From contig NZ_JADFFK010000006.1 of the NCBI RefSeq assembly GCF_015223355.1, forward strand, positions 186,001 to 250,000: 64,000 bases of DNA, in the 5' to 3' direction. Positions 1 to 8,726 of this stretch are shown here, in pieces. The DNA is from Salipiger mangrovisoli. Its GTDB lineage: Bacteria; Pseudomonadota; Alphaproteobacteria; Rhodobacterales; Rhodobacteraceae. Within the stretch, counting starts at the first letter, position 1, and every line of letters begins with the position of its first letter. The notes under the pieces are model-generated. The model was not told the origin of the DNA. It saw only the letters and a list, made by a program, of their open reading frames with translations, and ran no database searches. A program made the translations under genes and the position numbers.

Positions 1-317
1 GCATGATGACCTACTACAAGATCGGCAATCAGACCGACTATTTCGACACCAACAGCGAGATCCACGATTTCGTCGTCGCGGCCTGCGGCAACCCGGTGAT
101 CCATGATGCGCACAAGCGGCTGATCGCCCGCGCGCGCTACGGCCGGTTCGTGGCGATCCACAACCCGGACCGGCTGGCGCAGTCGGTCGCGGAGCACGAG
201 GCGCTGATGGAGGCCCTGCGCAGCGGCGACGAGGTCGCGGCGGCCAGGGTGTGGCGCCAGCACCTCCAGCACACCGGCGAGAGTTTTGCCGCGATGCTGG
301 AGGCGGAAACAGCCTAG
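1..317 (+). CDS. GntR-family regulator, C-terminal part (FCD domain)
   Basis: Only about the last 104 residues are present; the gene begins before the window, so the ATG at base 3 is internal. The segment fits the all-helical FCD effector domain of FadR-subfamily GntR regulators, with the three histidines typical of its metal/ligand pocket (visible H21, H65 in AEHEAL, H87 in RQHL). Such proteins usually repress a nearby catabolic operon until a small carboxylate-like ligand binds. It ends 9 bp from the end of the convergent amidohydrolase gene, and a GntR-like inverted repeat lies upstream of the following transporter operon. The DNA-binding half is not visible, so the assignment rests on the FCD part alone. 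Confidence 0.8.
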   Translation, partial: MMTYYKIGNQTDYFDTNSEIHDFVVAACGNPVIHDAHKRLIARARYGRFVAIHNPDRLAQSVAEHEALMEALRSGDEVAAARVWRQHLQHTGESFAAMLEAETA

Positions 318-326
318 GACCCGCCC

Positions 327-1637
327 TCAGCCCCTGGCACGCCGCCAGAGTCCTTCGCAGACCTGCTGCGCGGTCTGAACCACCTCGGTCATGTCGGCCC
401 GCGTCGGGCGGCGATGGCGCACCAGCCAGTCACCTTCGACCATCACGTCGGTCACATTGCCCGCATTGGCCGAGTGCACCACGATGCCCGCGCCGTCGAT
501 CTGCGGGCGCAGGTTCGGCGCATCTGGATCGAGCAGGATGAGATCCGCGGGATCGCCGATGGTCAGCGTGCCGGTTGCCGCATGGCCGCGCAGCGCCGCG
601 GCACCACCCTGCGTTGCCCAGCCGAAAACCTGCGCCGCGTCAAAGTCGAAGGACATGCCGGCCTTCCAGCGGGCGCTTGCAAGCGCCATGCGCATGGCCT
701 CGAACATGTCGGCCGACTTCGTGTCGGTGCATAGGGTGATCGTCGCCCCGGCCTCGAGCAGCGCCTTGATCGGCGCCGCCGCGCCGAAGCTGGCGTTGCC
801 GATGGGTGCATGGGCAACGACCGCCCCCGCCGCGCCGAAACGGGCGATGTCGCTGTCGCTCATGAAGATGCAATGCGCGGCGATGAGATCGGGCGAAAGC
901 ACGCCCACGTCCTCCAGGAACTCGGTCGGGGTCATGCCCTCGCGGGCGCGCAGCTGGTCCACTTCCATCTGCGACTGGCTGAGGTGCGTGTGGATCTGCT
1001 TGCCGCTGGTCTCGGCAAGATCGCGCATCCGAAGGAACATCTCGCGCGAGCAGCTGTCGGGCGCATGGGGTGCGAGGATCGTGCTGATCCGGCCCTTGCC
1101 GTCCCATGTCTCCTGCAAAGCCAGGGCCGCGCCAAGTGTCGCCTCGCCAAGCGCCTCGTCGCGGGCAAAGCGTCCCTCTGCGAGCGCGGCGCTGTCCATG
1201 TCCATGACCCGGCCGCCGACCATCGCCCGCAGACCCAACTCATGCGCCGCCTGCGCAAGAGCCTCGGGGCAGCGGTAGTAATCGACAATGGTGGTGGCCC
1301 CGGCGCAGAGCATTTCCATGACGCCGAGCCGGGCGAGGGCGAGCGTCTCCTCGTCCGACAGCCAGTGACCCTGCGGCACGCCGGGCGTGTAGGCCGGGGC
1401 AAAACTCACATCCTCGATCATCCCCCGTACGATCATCAGCGGCGAATGGTTGTGGGAGTTCACCAGACCCGGAAGACAGAGCGCCCCGCGCCCGTCGATG
1501 ATCTCGGCTCCGGGCGCAGGGGGCAAAGCCCGTCCGATGTCGGCCACCCTGCCATCGTCGCCGACAATCAGGTCGAGCCCCCTGCGCAAGCCCGAGTCGG
1601 GTGTCAGCAGAGCGATGTTTCTGATATGGGATGCCAT
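327..1637 (-). CDS. Trz/Atz-family amidohydrolase (metal-dependent deaminase/hydrolase)
   Basis: A 436-residue cytosolic amidohydrolase of the chlorohydrolase/guanine-deaminase-like family, which removes amino or halide groups from N-heterocycles. Metal ligands and catalytic residues are all visible: H62 and H64 (NSHNHSPL), H218 (HTHLS), H255 (AAHC) and D305 (CTDTKS), plus E225 at the usual proton-shuttle position. The start chosen is the ATG at 1637, preceded by GAAGGAAAA; the frame stays open further upstream but without a ribosome site and with atypical composition. It is transcribed away from the ABC/amidase operon and shares the 1638-1851 regulatory gap with it. The substrate cannot be read from sequence; context suggests a purine, pyrimidine or hydantoin derivative. 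Confidence 0.88.
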   Translation of the reverse strand: MASHIRNIALLTPDSGLRRGLDLIVGDDGRVADIGRALPPAPGAEIIDGRGALCLPGLVNSHNHSPLMIVRGMIEDVSFAPAYTPGVPQGHWLSDEETLALARLGVMEMLCAGATTIVDYYRCPEALAQAAHELGLRAMVGGRVMDMDSAALAEGRFARDEALGEATLGAALALQETWDGKGRISTILAPHAPDSCSREMFLRMRDLAETSGKQIHTHLSQSQMEVDQLRAREGMTPTEFLEDVGVLSPDLIAAHCIFMSDSDIARFGAAGAVVAHAPIGNASFGAAAPIKALLEAGATITLCTDTKSADMFEAMRMALASARWKAGMSFDFDAAQVFGWATQGGAAALRGHAATGTLTIGDPADLILLDPDAPNLRPQIDGAGIVVHSANAGNVTDVMVEGDWLVRHRRPTRADMTEVVQTAQQVCEGLWRRARG

Positions 1638-1763
1638 TTTGGTTTTCCTTCGGTGCAAGAGAGGGGCAGAGCGCCGGGATAGGCGCACATTCTTCGGGCA
1701 GAATTGAAAAAGGCGCGGCTTAACGTGGAATTTCTTCGGAACTTGGGCGGGATATCCGCATAA

Positions 1764-1786
1764 GTCAAATGGCATTCCATTTTGAC
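1764..1786. promoter_or_regulatory. Candidate operator: inverted repeat between divergent genes
   Basis: GTCAAATGG and CCATTTTGAC face each other across a CATT centre; the arms match except for one extra T in the right arm. The core ATGG-N4-CCAT has the size and symmetry of GntR/FadR-type operators. It lies in the 214-bp gap between the divergent amidohydrolase and transporter genes, 66 bp before the ATG of the latter. The FCD regulator cut by the left edge is the obvious candidate binder. The link is inference. Confidence 0.5.
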
Positions 1787-1851
1787 ATCCGGCAGAAGAA
1801 CCGGCCCCACCGCGGCCACCGAGCCGTGCAACCGACAGAGAAGGACACCTC

Positions 1852-2904
1852 ATGACTCGCCTTGCACCCCGCGGCATAACGCGCCGCTCGCTTCTGAAGA
1901 CCTCGGCCTACGCGGCCGCCGGAACGCTCGCCGCGCCCGCCCTGCTGCGGGCGCAATCGTCCGAGCTGGTGATCGGCTGCGCCGGATCGCACACCGCCTG
2001 GATGGAAGAGATCGTTGTGCCGCACATGAAGGAGGTGATCGGTGCCGACATCCTGTTCGAAGGTACCAAGTCCTCGGTCAACCTCGAGAAGATGGCCTCC
2101 AACAAGGACAATCCCTACCTGTCGGTCGTGCAGATGGATGATCCGGTGATGATCCAGGCGGTGGATGCCGACCTGCTGACGCCGATCACTGCCGATGCGG
2201 TGCCGAACATGACCGACCTGCGCGGCGACGCGGTGCATATGGACGGCATGTGGTGCAACTACGTCCAGCCCTGGGCGGGCATCGCCTACAACACCGACTA
2301 CGCCGAGGGCGTGCCGTCGTGGGGGGCGCTCTGGGACGCGCAGAACGCGGGGCAGGTGATCATCCCCTCGCTGCAGAACACCGAAGGCATGTGGACGCTC
2401 TTCGTGGCGGCCATGCTCGGCTCGGGCAAGCCCTTCTCCGAGGCGCAATACGACATCGAGGCAGCCTTCGCCAAGCTGGAGGAGCTGAAGCCGAACCTGC
2501 TGTCGGTCTATTCGACCATGAGCCAGGCGTTCAACCTGCTCGAGCAGGGCGAGATCACGCTGCTGTCGGGGAATTTCTCGTCCTACACCTTGCCGCGCAA
2601 GGCCGAGGGCGTGCCCGTGGATCTGGCGGCACCGCAGGAGGGCATCTTCGCCATGCCTTCGGGCATCTGCCTGGTGAAGGGTGGGCCGAATGGCGAGCTG
2701 GCCGCGGCCTATGTCAACGAGATGCTGGGCGCGAAGATGCAGGCCGCCATCGCCGATTTCGCTTCCTCGGTTCCGGCCAACACCACGGTCAAGGCTGGCG
2801 CGGTTATTCCCGACGGTGTCGAGATCTACAGCCCCGACTGGGCCTTCGTCGCGGCCAATCGGCGCGAGTGGATCGAGCGCTTCGACAAGCTGATGGCGCT
2901 CTGA
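1852..2904 (+). CDS. ABC transporter substrate-binding protein (PotD-like), Tat signal
   Basis: A 350-residue periplasmic binding protein of the spermidine/putrescine (family 1) type. The N-terminus carries a twin-arginine signal (R11-R12 in ITRRSLLKT, then an Ala/Leu-rich stretch to about A34-Q35), so it is probably exported folded. The mature part shows the usual two-lobe pattern of PotD-like proteins. It is the first gene of an operon with ATPase and two permeases spaced by 4 bp or overlapping. Linkage to an amidase, deacetylase-like enzyme and racemase-like protein suggests that the ligand is an amide or ureide rather than a polyamine; this is inferred from context. Confidence 0.9.
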   Translation: MTRLAPRGITRRSLLKTSAYAAAGTLAAPALLRAQSSELVIGCAGSHTAWMEEIVVPHMKEVIGADILFEGTKSSVNLEKMASNKDNPYLSVVQMDDPVMIQAVDADLLTPITADAVPNMTDLRGDAVHMDGMWCNYVQPWAGIAYNTDYAEGVPSWGALWDAQNAGQVIIPSLQNTEGMWTLFVAAMLGSGKPFSEAQYDIEAAFAKLEELKPNLLSVYSTMSQAFNLLEQGEITLLSGNFSSYTLPRKAEGVPVDLAAPQEGIFAMPSGICLVKGGPNGELAAAYVNEMLGAKMQAAIADFASSVPANTTVKAGAVIPDGVEIYSPDWAFVAANRREWIERFDKLMAL

Positions 2905-2908
2905 GACG

Positions 2909-4009
2909 ATGCTGGACATGGCACAGGACAGGGCACAAGAGCGCACGCCCGGCGACCGCCGTTACCTCGACGTCTGGGGCGTTGCCAAATCCTTCAAGGG
3001 CACCCGCGTCATGTCCGGCATGAACTTCCGGGTGGACCGCGGAGAGCTTGTCTCTCTGCTCGGTCCCTCGGGTTGTGGCAAGACCACGCTGCTGCGCATC
3101 ATCGCCGGGCTGATGGAGGCCGACGAGGGCTCGGTGGTGCTGGGCGGCCGCGACATCAGCCGCTTCCCGGCGCACAGGCGCAACGTGTCGGTGGTGTTCC
3201 AGAACTACGCGCTGTTTCCGCATCTGACGGTGGCCGAGAATGTCGCCTTCGGCCTGCGCGCCCGCGGCACGCCCAAGGCAGAGATTGCCGGTCCGGTCGC
3301 CGAGGCTTTGCGCCTCGTGCGGATGGAAAGCTTTGCCGAGCGGCCGATATCGGCGCTCTCGGGCGGCCAGCAGCAGCGCGTCGCCGTGGCCCGCGCCCTG
3401 GTTGTCCGACCGGACCTGCTGCTGCTCGACGAGCCCTTCTCGGCGCTTGACCGCAAGCTGCGCGAGACCATGCAGGTCGAGCTGAAATCGCTGCTGCGCG
3501 ACCGCGGCATCACGGCGATCTTCGTCACCCACGACCAGGAGGAGGCGATGGGCGTCTCGGACCGGATCGCGGTGATGAACACCGGCAAGATCGAGCAGTT
3601 CGCCGATCCCTCGACGCTCTACGCGCGGCCGGCCTCGCCTTTCGTCATGGATTTCGTCGGCCTGTCGACCCGCGTGTCGGGGCGCGTCACCGCGGCTGCC
3701 GGTGGGATGCTGCAAATCGAAAGCCCCTACGGCAGTCTGCGGGCCGCGGGAGATTTGCCGGTGGGCGCGCAGGCAATGGTCGGCGTGCGCCCCGAGCTCA
3801 TCTCGGTCGGGCAGGGCGAGAACAGCCTGACCGTTACGCTCGAGGACGCGATGGTGCTGGGCTCGAAGACCGTGCTCCACGGGCGCGCGGCCGAGGGCGA
3901 CCGGATCCTCTGCGAACTGTCCGGCATCCGCTCCGGCCTGGCCCGCGGCGAGTCCGTGACGCTCGGCTGGGAGGTGGCCGACACGCTGGTCTACGGGGGC
4001 GAGGCATGA
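2909..4009 (+). CDS. ABC transporter ATP-binding protein (PotA-like)
   Basis: A 366-residue ATPase that powers the adjacent importer. Visible motifs in order: Walker A GPSGCGKTT (residues 52-60), Q-loop Q98, signature LSGGQ (150-154), Walker B LLLLDEP (170-176), H-loop H208. The C-terminal 90 or so residues match the TOBE/OB regulatory domain of PotA/MalK-type ATPases. It starts 4 bp after the binding-protein gene; an internal ATG at 2918 is an alternative start. Its stop overlaps the ATG of the first permease, so translation is probably coupled. Confidence 0.93.
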   Translation: MLDMAQDRAQERTPGDRRYLDVWGVAKSFKGTRVMSGMNFRVDRGELVSLLGPSGCGKTTLLRIIAGLMEADEGSVVLGGRDISRFPAHRRNVSVVFQNYALFPHLTVAENVAFGLRARGTPKAEIAGPVAEALRLVRMESFAERPISALSGGQQQRVAVARALVVRPDLLLLDEPFSALDRKLRETMQVELKSLLRDRGITAIFVTHDQEEAMGVSDRIAVMNTGKIEQFADPSTLYARPASPFVMDFVGLSTRVSGRVTAAAGGMLQIESPYGSLRAAGDLPVGAQAMVGVRPELISVGQGENSLTVTLEDAMVLGSKTVLHGRAAEGDRILCELSGIRSGLARGESVTLGWEVADTLVYGGEA

Positions 4010-4836
4010 GCCTGCGCATCGACCGCATCACGCTGCTGGCAGTGCCTGCGCTCGGCTTTCTGGCCGTGGTCTACGCGCTGCCGCTGGTGCTGCTGCTGGC
4101 GAAATCGGTGCAGACGCCCGAGGGGGTCTCGCTGACCGAGTACCGCGCCTTCTTCGCCGATGACTACAACATGCGGGTGCTCTGGCGGACGCTGCGGGTG
4201 GCGGCGTTGACCACGCTGCTGGCGCTGGCCATCGCCTATCCCACCGCCTTCGCCATGAGCCGCGCGAGGGGAGGCTGGCTGACCGTCTTCCTCGTGGCGA
4301 TGGTGCTGCCCATGTCGCTCGGCGTGGTGGTCAAGGCCTTTGCCTGGTCGATCCTCTTCCGGGCCAACGGCGCGCTGAACGGGGCGCTGCAATGGCTTGG
4401 AGTGATCGACAAGCCGATGCGCATGATGTTCACCGAGGCCGCGCTGGTGGTCGGGGCGGCGAATGTCTTCCTGCCCTTCATGGTGCTGCCGATCTACGCG
4501 GTGGTGCGCCAGCTCGACCAGCGCCTGCCCGAGGCCGCCGCCTCGCTGGGGGCGACACCGATGTTCCGCTTCTTCAACGTCACGCTGCCGCTGACCCTGC
4601 CCGGCGTCGTCGCGGGCTCGGCCTTCACCTTCTCGCTGGCGGTGTCGATGTACGTGATCCCCTCGCTGCTCGTCGGCGAGCGCCAGCAGACGCTGTCGAT
4701 GCTGATCGCCCGCTCGTTCCTCTATCTTCGCAACGAGCCGCTCGGCTCGACCATTTCGGCGGTCCTGCTTGGCATCGCGGTGCTGGTGGTCGTGCTGTCG
4801 AGCTGGCTGGCCCGCAGGCTGGGAGCCCGCACATGA
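4006..4836 (+). CDS. ABC transporter permease (PotB-like)
   Basis: A 276-residue inner-membrane protein with about six hydrophobic segments and the cytoplasmic EAA loop (EAAASLGAT, about residue 181) that docks on the ATPase. It belongs to the binding-protein-dependent permease family of spermidine/putrescine-type importers. It overlaps the ATPase gene by 4 bp and the next permease gene by 4 bp (ATGA in both cases), so the two permeases are made together and presumably form the heterodimeric channel. Substrate is unknown. Confidence 0.92.
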   Translation: MSLRIDRITLLAVPALGFLAVVYALPLVLLLAKSVQTPEGVSLTEYRAFFADDYNMRVLWRTLRVAALTTLLALAIAYPTAFAMSRARGGWLTVFLVAMVLPMSLGVVVKAFAWSILFRANGALNGALQWLGVIDKPMRMMFTEAALVVGAANVFLPFMVLPIYAVVRQLDQRLPEAAASLGATPMFRFFNVTLPLTLPGVVAGSAFTFSLAVSMYVIPSLLVGERQQTLSMLIARSFLYLRNEPLGSTISAVLLGIAVLVVVLSSWLARRLGART

Positions 4837-5633
4837 CCCAGACGGACCGCATCTTCCGCACGCTCTCGTGGATCGTCGGGCTGGCCTGCGTGGCCTTCCT
4901 GATGCTGCCCATCGTGATCACCCTCGCGGCCTCTTTCACCTCTTCCCCGGTCTACACGCTGCCGCCGCCCGAGTGGTCGCTGCGCTGGTACCGCTCGCTT
5001 GCCGACCGCAGCGGGCTCTGGGACGCCGTCGTGCTGTCGGTCAACCTCGCGGTGGTCTCGACGTTGATCTCGCTGGTGCTGGGCACGCTCGCCGCGGTCG
5101 CCGTCACGCGCGGCCAGTTCCCGGGCCGCGAGGCCGTCGCCACCTTCGCCGTCTCGCCGCTGATGATGCCGGGACTGGTGCTGGGCGTCGCGCTCTTGCA
5201 GTTCTTCCGCGAGATCGGCCTGCGCGACGCTTACTGGTCGCTGCTGCTGGGGCATATCGTCATCACGCTGCCCTTCGTGATGCGCACGCTGCTGGCCTCG
5301 ATGGCGGCCTTCGACTTCTCGCTGATCGACGCGGCCCGCACGCTGGGCCTCAGCTATCCGAAGGCGATCCTAAAGGTGCTGGTGCCGAGCCTTGCGCCCG
5401 CCTACCTCACCTCGGGGCTCTTCGCTTTCCTTGCCTCGATGGACAACTATCCGATCTCGATTTTCCTGACCGACGCCCGCAACAAGACGCTGCCGATCAA
5501 GATGCTGCAATATCTCGAGGAACAGCCCGATCCGTCGCTGGCTGCCATGTCCTCGGGGCTGATCCTGCTGGCGATCCTCGTGCTGGTCATCGGCGCGCGT
5601 ACCGTCGGTCTCAACCGCATGATCCAGGGCTGA
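4833..5633 (+). CDS. ABC transporter permease (PotC-like)
   Basis: A 266-residue second permease subunit with six predicted membrane helices and an EAA-type loop (DAARTLGLS). The start at 4833 is within the stop of the preceding permease (ATGA overlap); the reading frame extends further upstream only as an overlap with the first permease gene. It is the partner of the PotB-like subunit in a polyamine-type importer. Only 4 bp separate its stop from the deacetylase-like gene, so transport and catabolic genes are one transcription unit. Confidence 0.92.
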   Translation: MTQTDRIFRTLSWIVGLACVAFLMLPIVITLAASFTSSPVYTLPPPEWSLRWYRSLADRSGLWDAVVLSVNLAVVSTLISLVLGTLAAVAVTRGQFPGREAVATFAVSPLMMPGLVLGVALLQFFREIGLRDAYWSLLLGHIVITLPFVMRTLLASMAAFDFSLIDAARTLGLSYPKAILKVLVPSLAPAYLTSGLFAFLASMDNYPISIFLTDARNKTLPIKMLQYLEEQPDPSLAAMSSGLILLAILVLVIGARTVGLNRMIQG

Positions 5634-5637
5634 CACA

Positions 5638-6537
5638 ATGACATTCCAGACACCCGATCGCCGAGACCTGCGGGGATATTTCGGTGCCGAACCCGCCTCC
5701 TGCTGGCCGGAAGGCGCGCGGCTCGCGGTCTCCTTCGTGGTCAATGTCGAGGAGGGGGCCGAATTTTCGATCGGCGACGGCGATGCGCGCAACGAGCCCA
5801 CCTACGAGATCCGCGAGGAGGTCGTGGGGGCTCCCGACCTCTGCATGGAGACCCATTTTGCCTATGGCACGCGGCAGGGCTACGCCCGCATTGCCCGCGC
5901 CTTCGAGGGCGTTGGGGTGCGCGCGACCTTCTCGACATGCGGCCGCGCCGCCGAGCGCGCGCCGTGGCTGCTGCGGGACGCAGTGGCGCACGGGCACGAG
6001 GTCTCGTGCCACGGCTGGCTCTGGGAGCGCCACGCCAACATGGCGCGCGCCGAGGAAGAGGCGGTCATCGCGCGGACGCATGACGCGATCACCCGCGCCT
6101 GCGGCGTTGCACCCGTGGGATGGCACACCCGCTCCTCGGCCTCGGTCAACACCCGCGCGCTGCTGAAGGCGCGGGGGGATTTCCTCTACGACAGCGATGC
6201 CTACGACGACGACATCCCGCGCATCGAGGGTACGCATGTCATCCTGCCCTATGCCTTCGACACCAACGACATGCGGTTTTCGCCCGGCGGCGGCTTCGTG
6301 CAGGCGCGGGATTTCTCGGAATACGTGATCGGGGCCTTCGAGCGGCTCTACGCCGAGGGCGCCGGCGTCGCGCGGATGATGTCCGTCGGCCTGCACCTGC
6401 GGCTGATCGGACGGCCGGGACGAATTGCCGGGCTCGAACAGGTGCTCGCGCACATGACATCGCGCGGTGGCGTCTGGATCGCGCCGCGCCGCGAGATTGC
6501 CGCCCATTGGGCACAGACGCAGGGACAACGTGCATGA
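5638..6537 (+). CDS. Polysaccharide deacetylase-family protein, PuuE-allantoinase-like
   Basis: A 299-residue NodB-fold hydrolase. The motif near the N-terminus is VNVEEG (residues 35-40) instead of the TxDD of chitin deacetylases, and the second motif is GHEVSCHGWLWERH (about 119-132). Both resemble PuuE-type allantoinases, which open a hydantoin ring instead of deacetylating a sugar. With the neighbouring amidase and hydantoin-racemase-like gene this supports a role on a cyclic ureide. There is no signal peptide, so it is cytosolic. It overlaps the amidase start by 4 bp. A plain deacetylase role cannot be ruled out. Confidence 0.8.
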   Translation: MTFQTPDRRDLRGYFGAEPASCWPEGARLAVSFVVNVEEGAEFSIGDGDARNEPTYEIREEVVGAPDLCMETHFAYGTRQGYARIARAFEGVGVRATFSTCGRAAERAPWLLRDAVAHGHEVSCHGWLWERHANMARAEEEAVIARTHDAITRACGVAPVGWHTRSSASVNTRALLKARGDFLYDSDAYDDDIPRIEGTHVILPYAFDTNDMRFSPGGGFVQARDFSEYVIGAFERLYAEGAGVARMMSVGLHLRLIGRPGRIAGLEQVLAHMTSRGGVWIAPRREIAAHWAQTQGQRA

Positions 6538-7889
6538 ACCTCATGGATCTTTCCGCCACAGAGCTCGCGACACAAGTGCGCGACGGGACGGTGACCCCGC
6601 AGGCCGCGGCCGCCGCCGCCCGCGACCGCGCCGCGGCGCGCAATCCGGTGCTGAATGCGCTGACGCTGATCAACCCGGCGCTGGATGCCGAGGCCGAGAC
6701 GGTCGCTCGGCGGCTGGCCGAGGGCGAGGACCTGCCGCTGGCGGGGGTGCCGGTGGTGATCAAGGACAACATCTGGGTGAAGGACCTGCCGATCACCCAA
6801 GGCTCGCGGCTGTTCGAGGGGTTCATCGCGCCGCAGGATGCAACGGCCGTGGCACGGCTGCGCCGGGCGGGGGCGGTGATCCTCGGGATCGGCACTTGCT
6901 CGGAATTCGCCTGCAAGGGATCGACCAACACGCCGCTTTACGGAATGACGCGGAATCCTCTGGATCTGTCGCGCACGCCGGGCGGATCCTCGGGCGGGCC
7001 GGTTGCGGCGGTGGCCGGGGGCATCGTGCCTCTGGCGCTTGGCACGGATGCCGGCGGCTCCAGCCGTCGCCCGCCTGCGCATGTCGGGATCATCGGGCTG
7101 AAACCGACGCAGGATCTGATCCCCTATGGTCCGGGCTTCGACGAGCCGGTCTGGGGCATCTCGGTGCTCGCCCCGCTCGCCCGCACGGTCGCGGACATCC
7201 GCCTTGCGATGGCGGTCCTGGCGGATCTGGAGCCGGCGGAACCGTTGCGGGGTCCCCTGGCCTTTTCCGCCGATTTCGGGCTTGGCCAGAAACTGGATCG
7301 GGGCGTGGCAGAGGCCTTTGACGCGGGCATCGCGGCGATTGCCGGGGCCGGTCATGTGACCGGCCCCGCGGCACCGGACTGGGAGGGGCTCGACGGCATG
7401 TCGGTGATGCCGCTCCAGCACGCGGGCCTTGCCGCGCTCTTCGGGGCGCAATGGCGCGCCGCACCAGGGCGGATCGACCCCGACCTGGGCGCGCAGATCG
7501 AGAGCGGCCTTGCCCTGAGCGGCGTCGCGGTGGCCGAGGCGCATCACGCCAGCCATCGCATTCGCACGATCCTGCGGGACTTCCTGTCGCGCCACGCAGC
7601 GCTGATCACGCCAACGACCCCCTGTGCCGCCTGGCCGGTCGAACTGAGCGCCCCGGCCAGCATCGGCGGCGCGCCTTGCGGACCGCGCGACCACGCTGCC
7701 TTCACCTCGCAGCTCAATCATGCCGGGTGCCCGGCGATCACGCTGCCTTGCGGCTCGGATGCCAACGGCCTGCCGCTGGCCGTGCAGATCATGACCGCGC
7801 CGGGCCGTGATGCGGAGCTGCTTGCGCTCGCGGCAGAAATCGCGCCGCTTCTGCCGCCCGCCACGACAGCGCAGCCGGGGGGCGCGTGA
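6534..7889 (+). CDS. Amidase signature-family enzyme
   Basis: A 451-residue amidohydrolase that cleaves a carboxamide or carbamoyl bond. The Ser-cisSer-Lys triad is present: K77 (VVIKDN), the serine pair S152/S153 (GGSSGG) and S176 (GTDAGGSSRRPPA). Gly/Ser-rich signature and length match the family. The start at 6534 overlaps the preceding gene's stop; the open frame upstream of it is only overlap with that gene. It may act after ring opening by the PuuE-like enzyme. The exact substrate is unknown; related enzymes include allophanate, malonamate and aryl-amide hydrolases. Confidence 0.88.
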   Translation: MNLMDLSATELATQVRDGTVTPQAAAAAARDRAAARNPVLNALTLINPALDAEAETVARRLAEGEDLPLAGVPVVIKDNIWVKDLPITQGSRLFEGFIAPQDATAVARLRRAGAVILGIGTCSEFACKGSTNTPLYGMTRNPLDLSRTPGGSSGGPVAAVAGGIVPLALGTDAGGSSRRPPAHVGIIGLKPTQDLIPYGPGFDEPVWGISVLAPLARTVADIRLAMAVLADLEPAEPLRGPLAFSADFGLGQKLDRGVAEAFDAGIAAIAGAGHVTGPAAPDWEGLDGMSVMPLQHAGLAALFGAQWRAAPGRIDPDLGAQIESGLALSGVAVAEAHHASHRIRTILRDFLSRHAALITPTTPCAAWPVELSAPASIGGAPCGPRDHAAFTSQLNHAGCPAITLPCGSDANGLPLAVQIMTAPGRDAELLALAAEIAPLLPPATTAQPGGA

Positions 7890-8641
7890 TGCGGCTGCTT
7901 CTCGTCAACCCGAACATGACCCAGGCGATGACAGACAGCATGGCCGCCATCGCGCGGCAACTCGCCGGCACGCGCGCCGACATCGTTCCGCTGACCGCCA
8001 CGCGCGGCTTCCCCTACATCGCCTCGCGCGCCGAGGCGCAGATTGCGGGGGGCGTCGCGCTCGAGATGATCGCCGAGAACCTCGAGGGCATCGACGCCGT
8101 GGTGATCGCCGCTTTCGGCGATCCCGGCCTGATCGCCGCGCGCGAGATCTTCGACGTGCCGGTGGTCGGCATGGCCGAGGCCTCGGTGCTCTCCGCGGCG
8201 ATGCTGGGCGAGCGCTTCTCCATCGTGACCTTCTCGCCGGTGATGCGCCGCTGGTACAGCGACTGCGTTGCGGCCACGGGTCTCGGGCAGCGGTTCACCG
8301 GGGTGCGCACGCCGCAGCGCCACGCCCCCGACGTGCTGCACGCCCGCACCGCACAGCGCGCCGCGCTGATCGAGTTGTCGCGCGCGGCGGCCCTCGAGGA
8401 CGGGGCGGATGTGGTCATCCTGGGGGGGGCACCGCTGGCCGGACTCGCGCCGGAGATCGCGGACGAGGTCCCGGCGGTCGTAATTGACCCCATCGCCACC
8501 GCGACGGCGCAGGCGCTCGCCCTTGCCTCGTTGCGGATCGCCGGGCCGAGCCGGGCGTCCCGGCCCATCGGCAAGTCATCGGTAGGGCTATCGCCGGCGC
8601 TCAGCCGGATCATCGCAGCGGAATCCCCACTGCCGGGGTGA
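7889..8641 (+). CDS. Asp/Glu/hydantoin racemase-family protein lacking both catalytic cysteines
   Basis: A 250-residue protein with the features of hydantoin racemases: the NPN motif near the N-terminus (residues 7-9), the block around FGDPGL (76-81) and the late LGG block (178-180). In active racemases a cysteine precedes the first block and another sits in the second (LGC). Here those positions are A75 and G180; the only cysteine is C126, outside both motifs. Racemase activity by the usual two-base mechanism is therefore unlikely. ATG at 7889 overlaps the amidase stop by one base; a GTG at 7886 is possible. It is the last gene of the operon. Confidence 0.8.
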   Translation: MRLLLVNPNMTQAMTDSMAAIARQLAGTRADIVPLTATRGFPYIASRAEAQIAGGVALEMIAENLEGIDAVVIAAFGDPGLIAAREIFDVPVVGMAEASVLSAAMLGERFSIVTFSPVMRRWYSDCVAATGLGQRFTGVRTPQRHAPDVLHARTAQRAALIELSRAAALEDGADVVILGGAPLAGLAPEIADEVPAVVIDPIATATAQALALASLRIAGPSRASRPIGKSSVGLSPALSRIIAAESPLPG

Positions 8642-8688
8642 GACGCAGGATAGCCGCAGGGCCTGTCGAGGCGACGCGAAAATTAGCC

Positions 8689-8715
8689 CGCAGGGCTGGC
8701 CCGGCCCGCCCTGCG
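8689..8715. terminator. Hairpin after the operon, no T-run
   Basis: CGCAGGGC pairs perfectly with GCCCTGCG across an 11-base loop, 48 bp after the end of the racemase-like gene. There is no T-tract, so it is at best a weak or Rho-assisted end of the 1852-8641 operon. Confidence 0.3.
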
Positions 8716-8726
8716 CAAGGTGCAAA

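Noticed and set aside
6120-6533. Upstream extension of the amidase frame
   Set aside because: It overlaps the end of the deacetylase-like gene, and the family N-terminus begins at the ATG at 6534, which overlaps the previous stop in the same way as other junctions of the operon.
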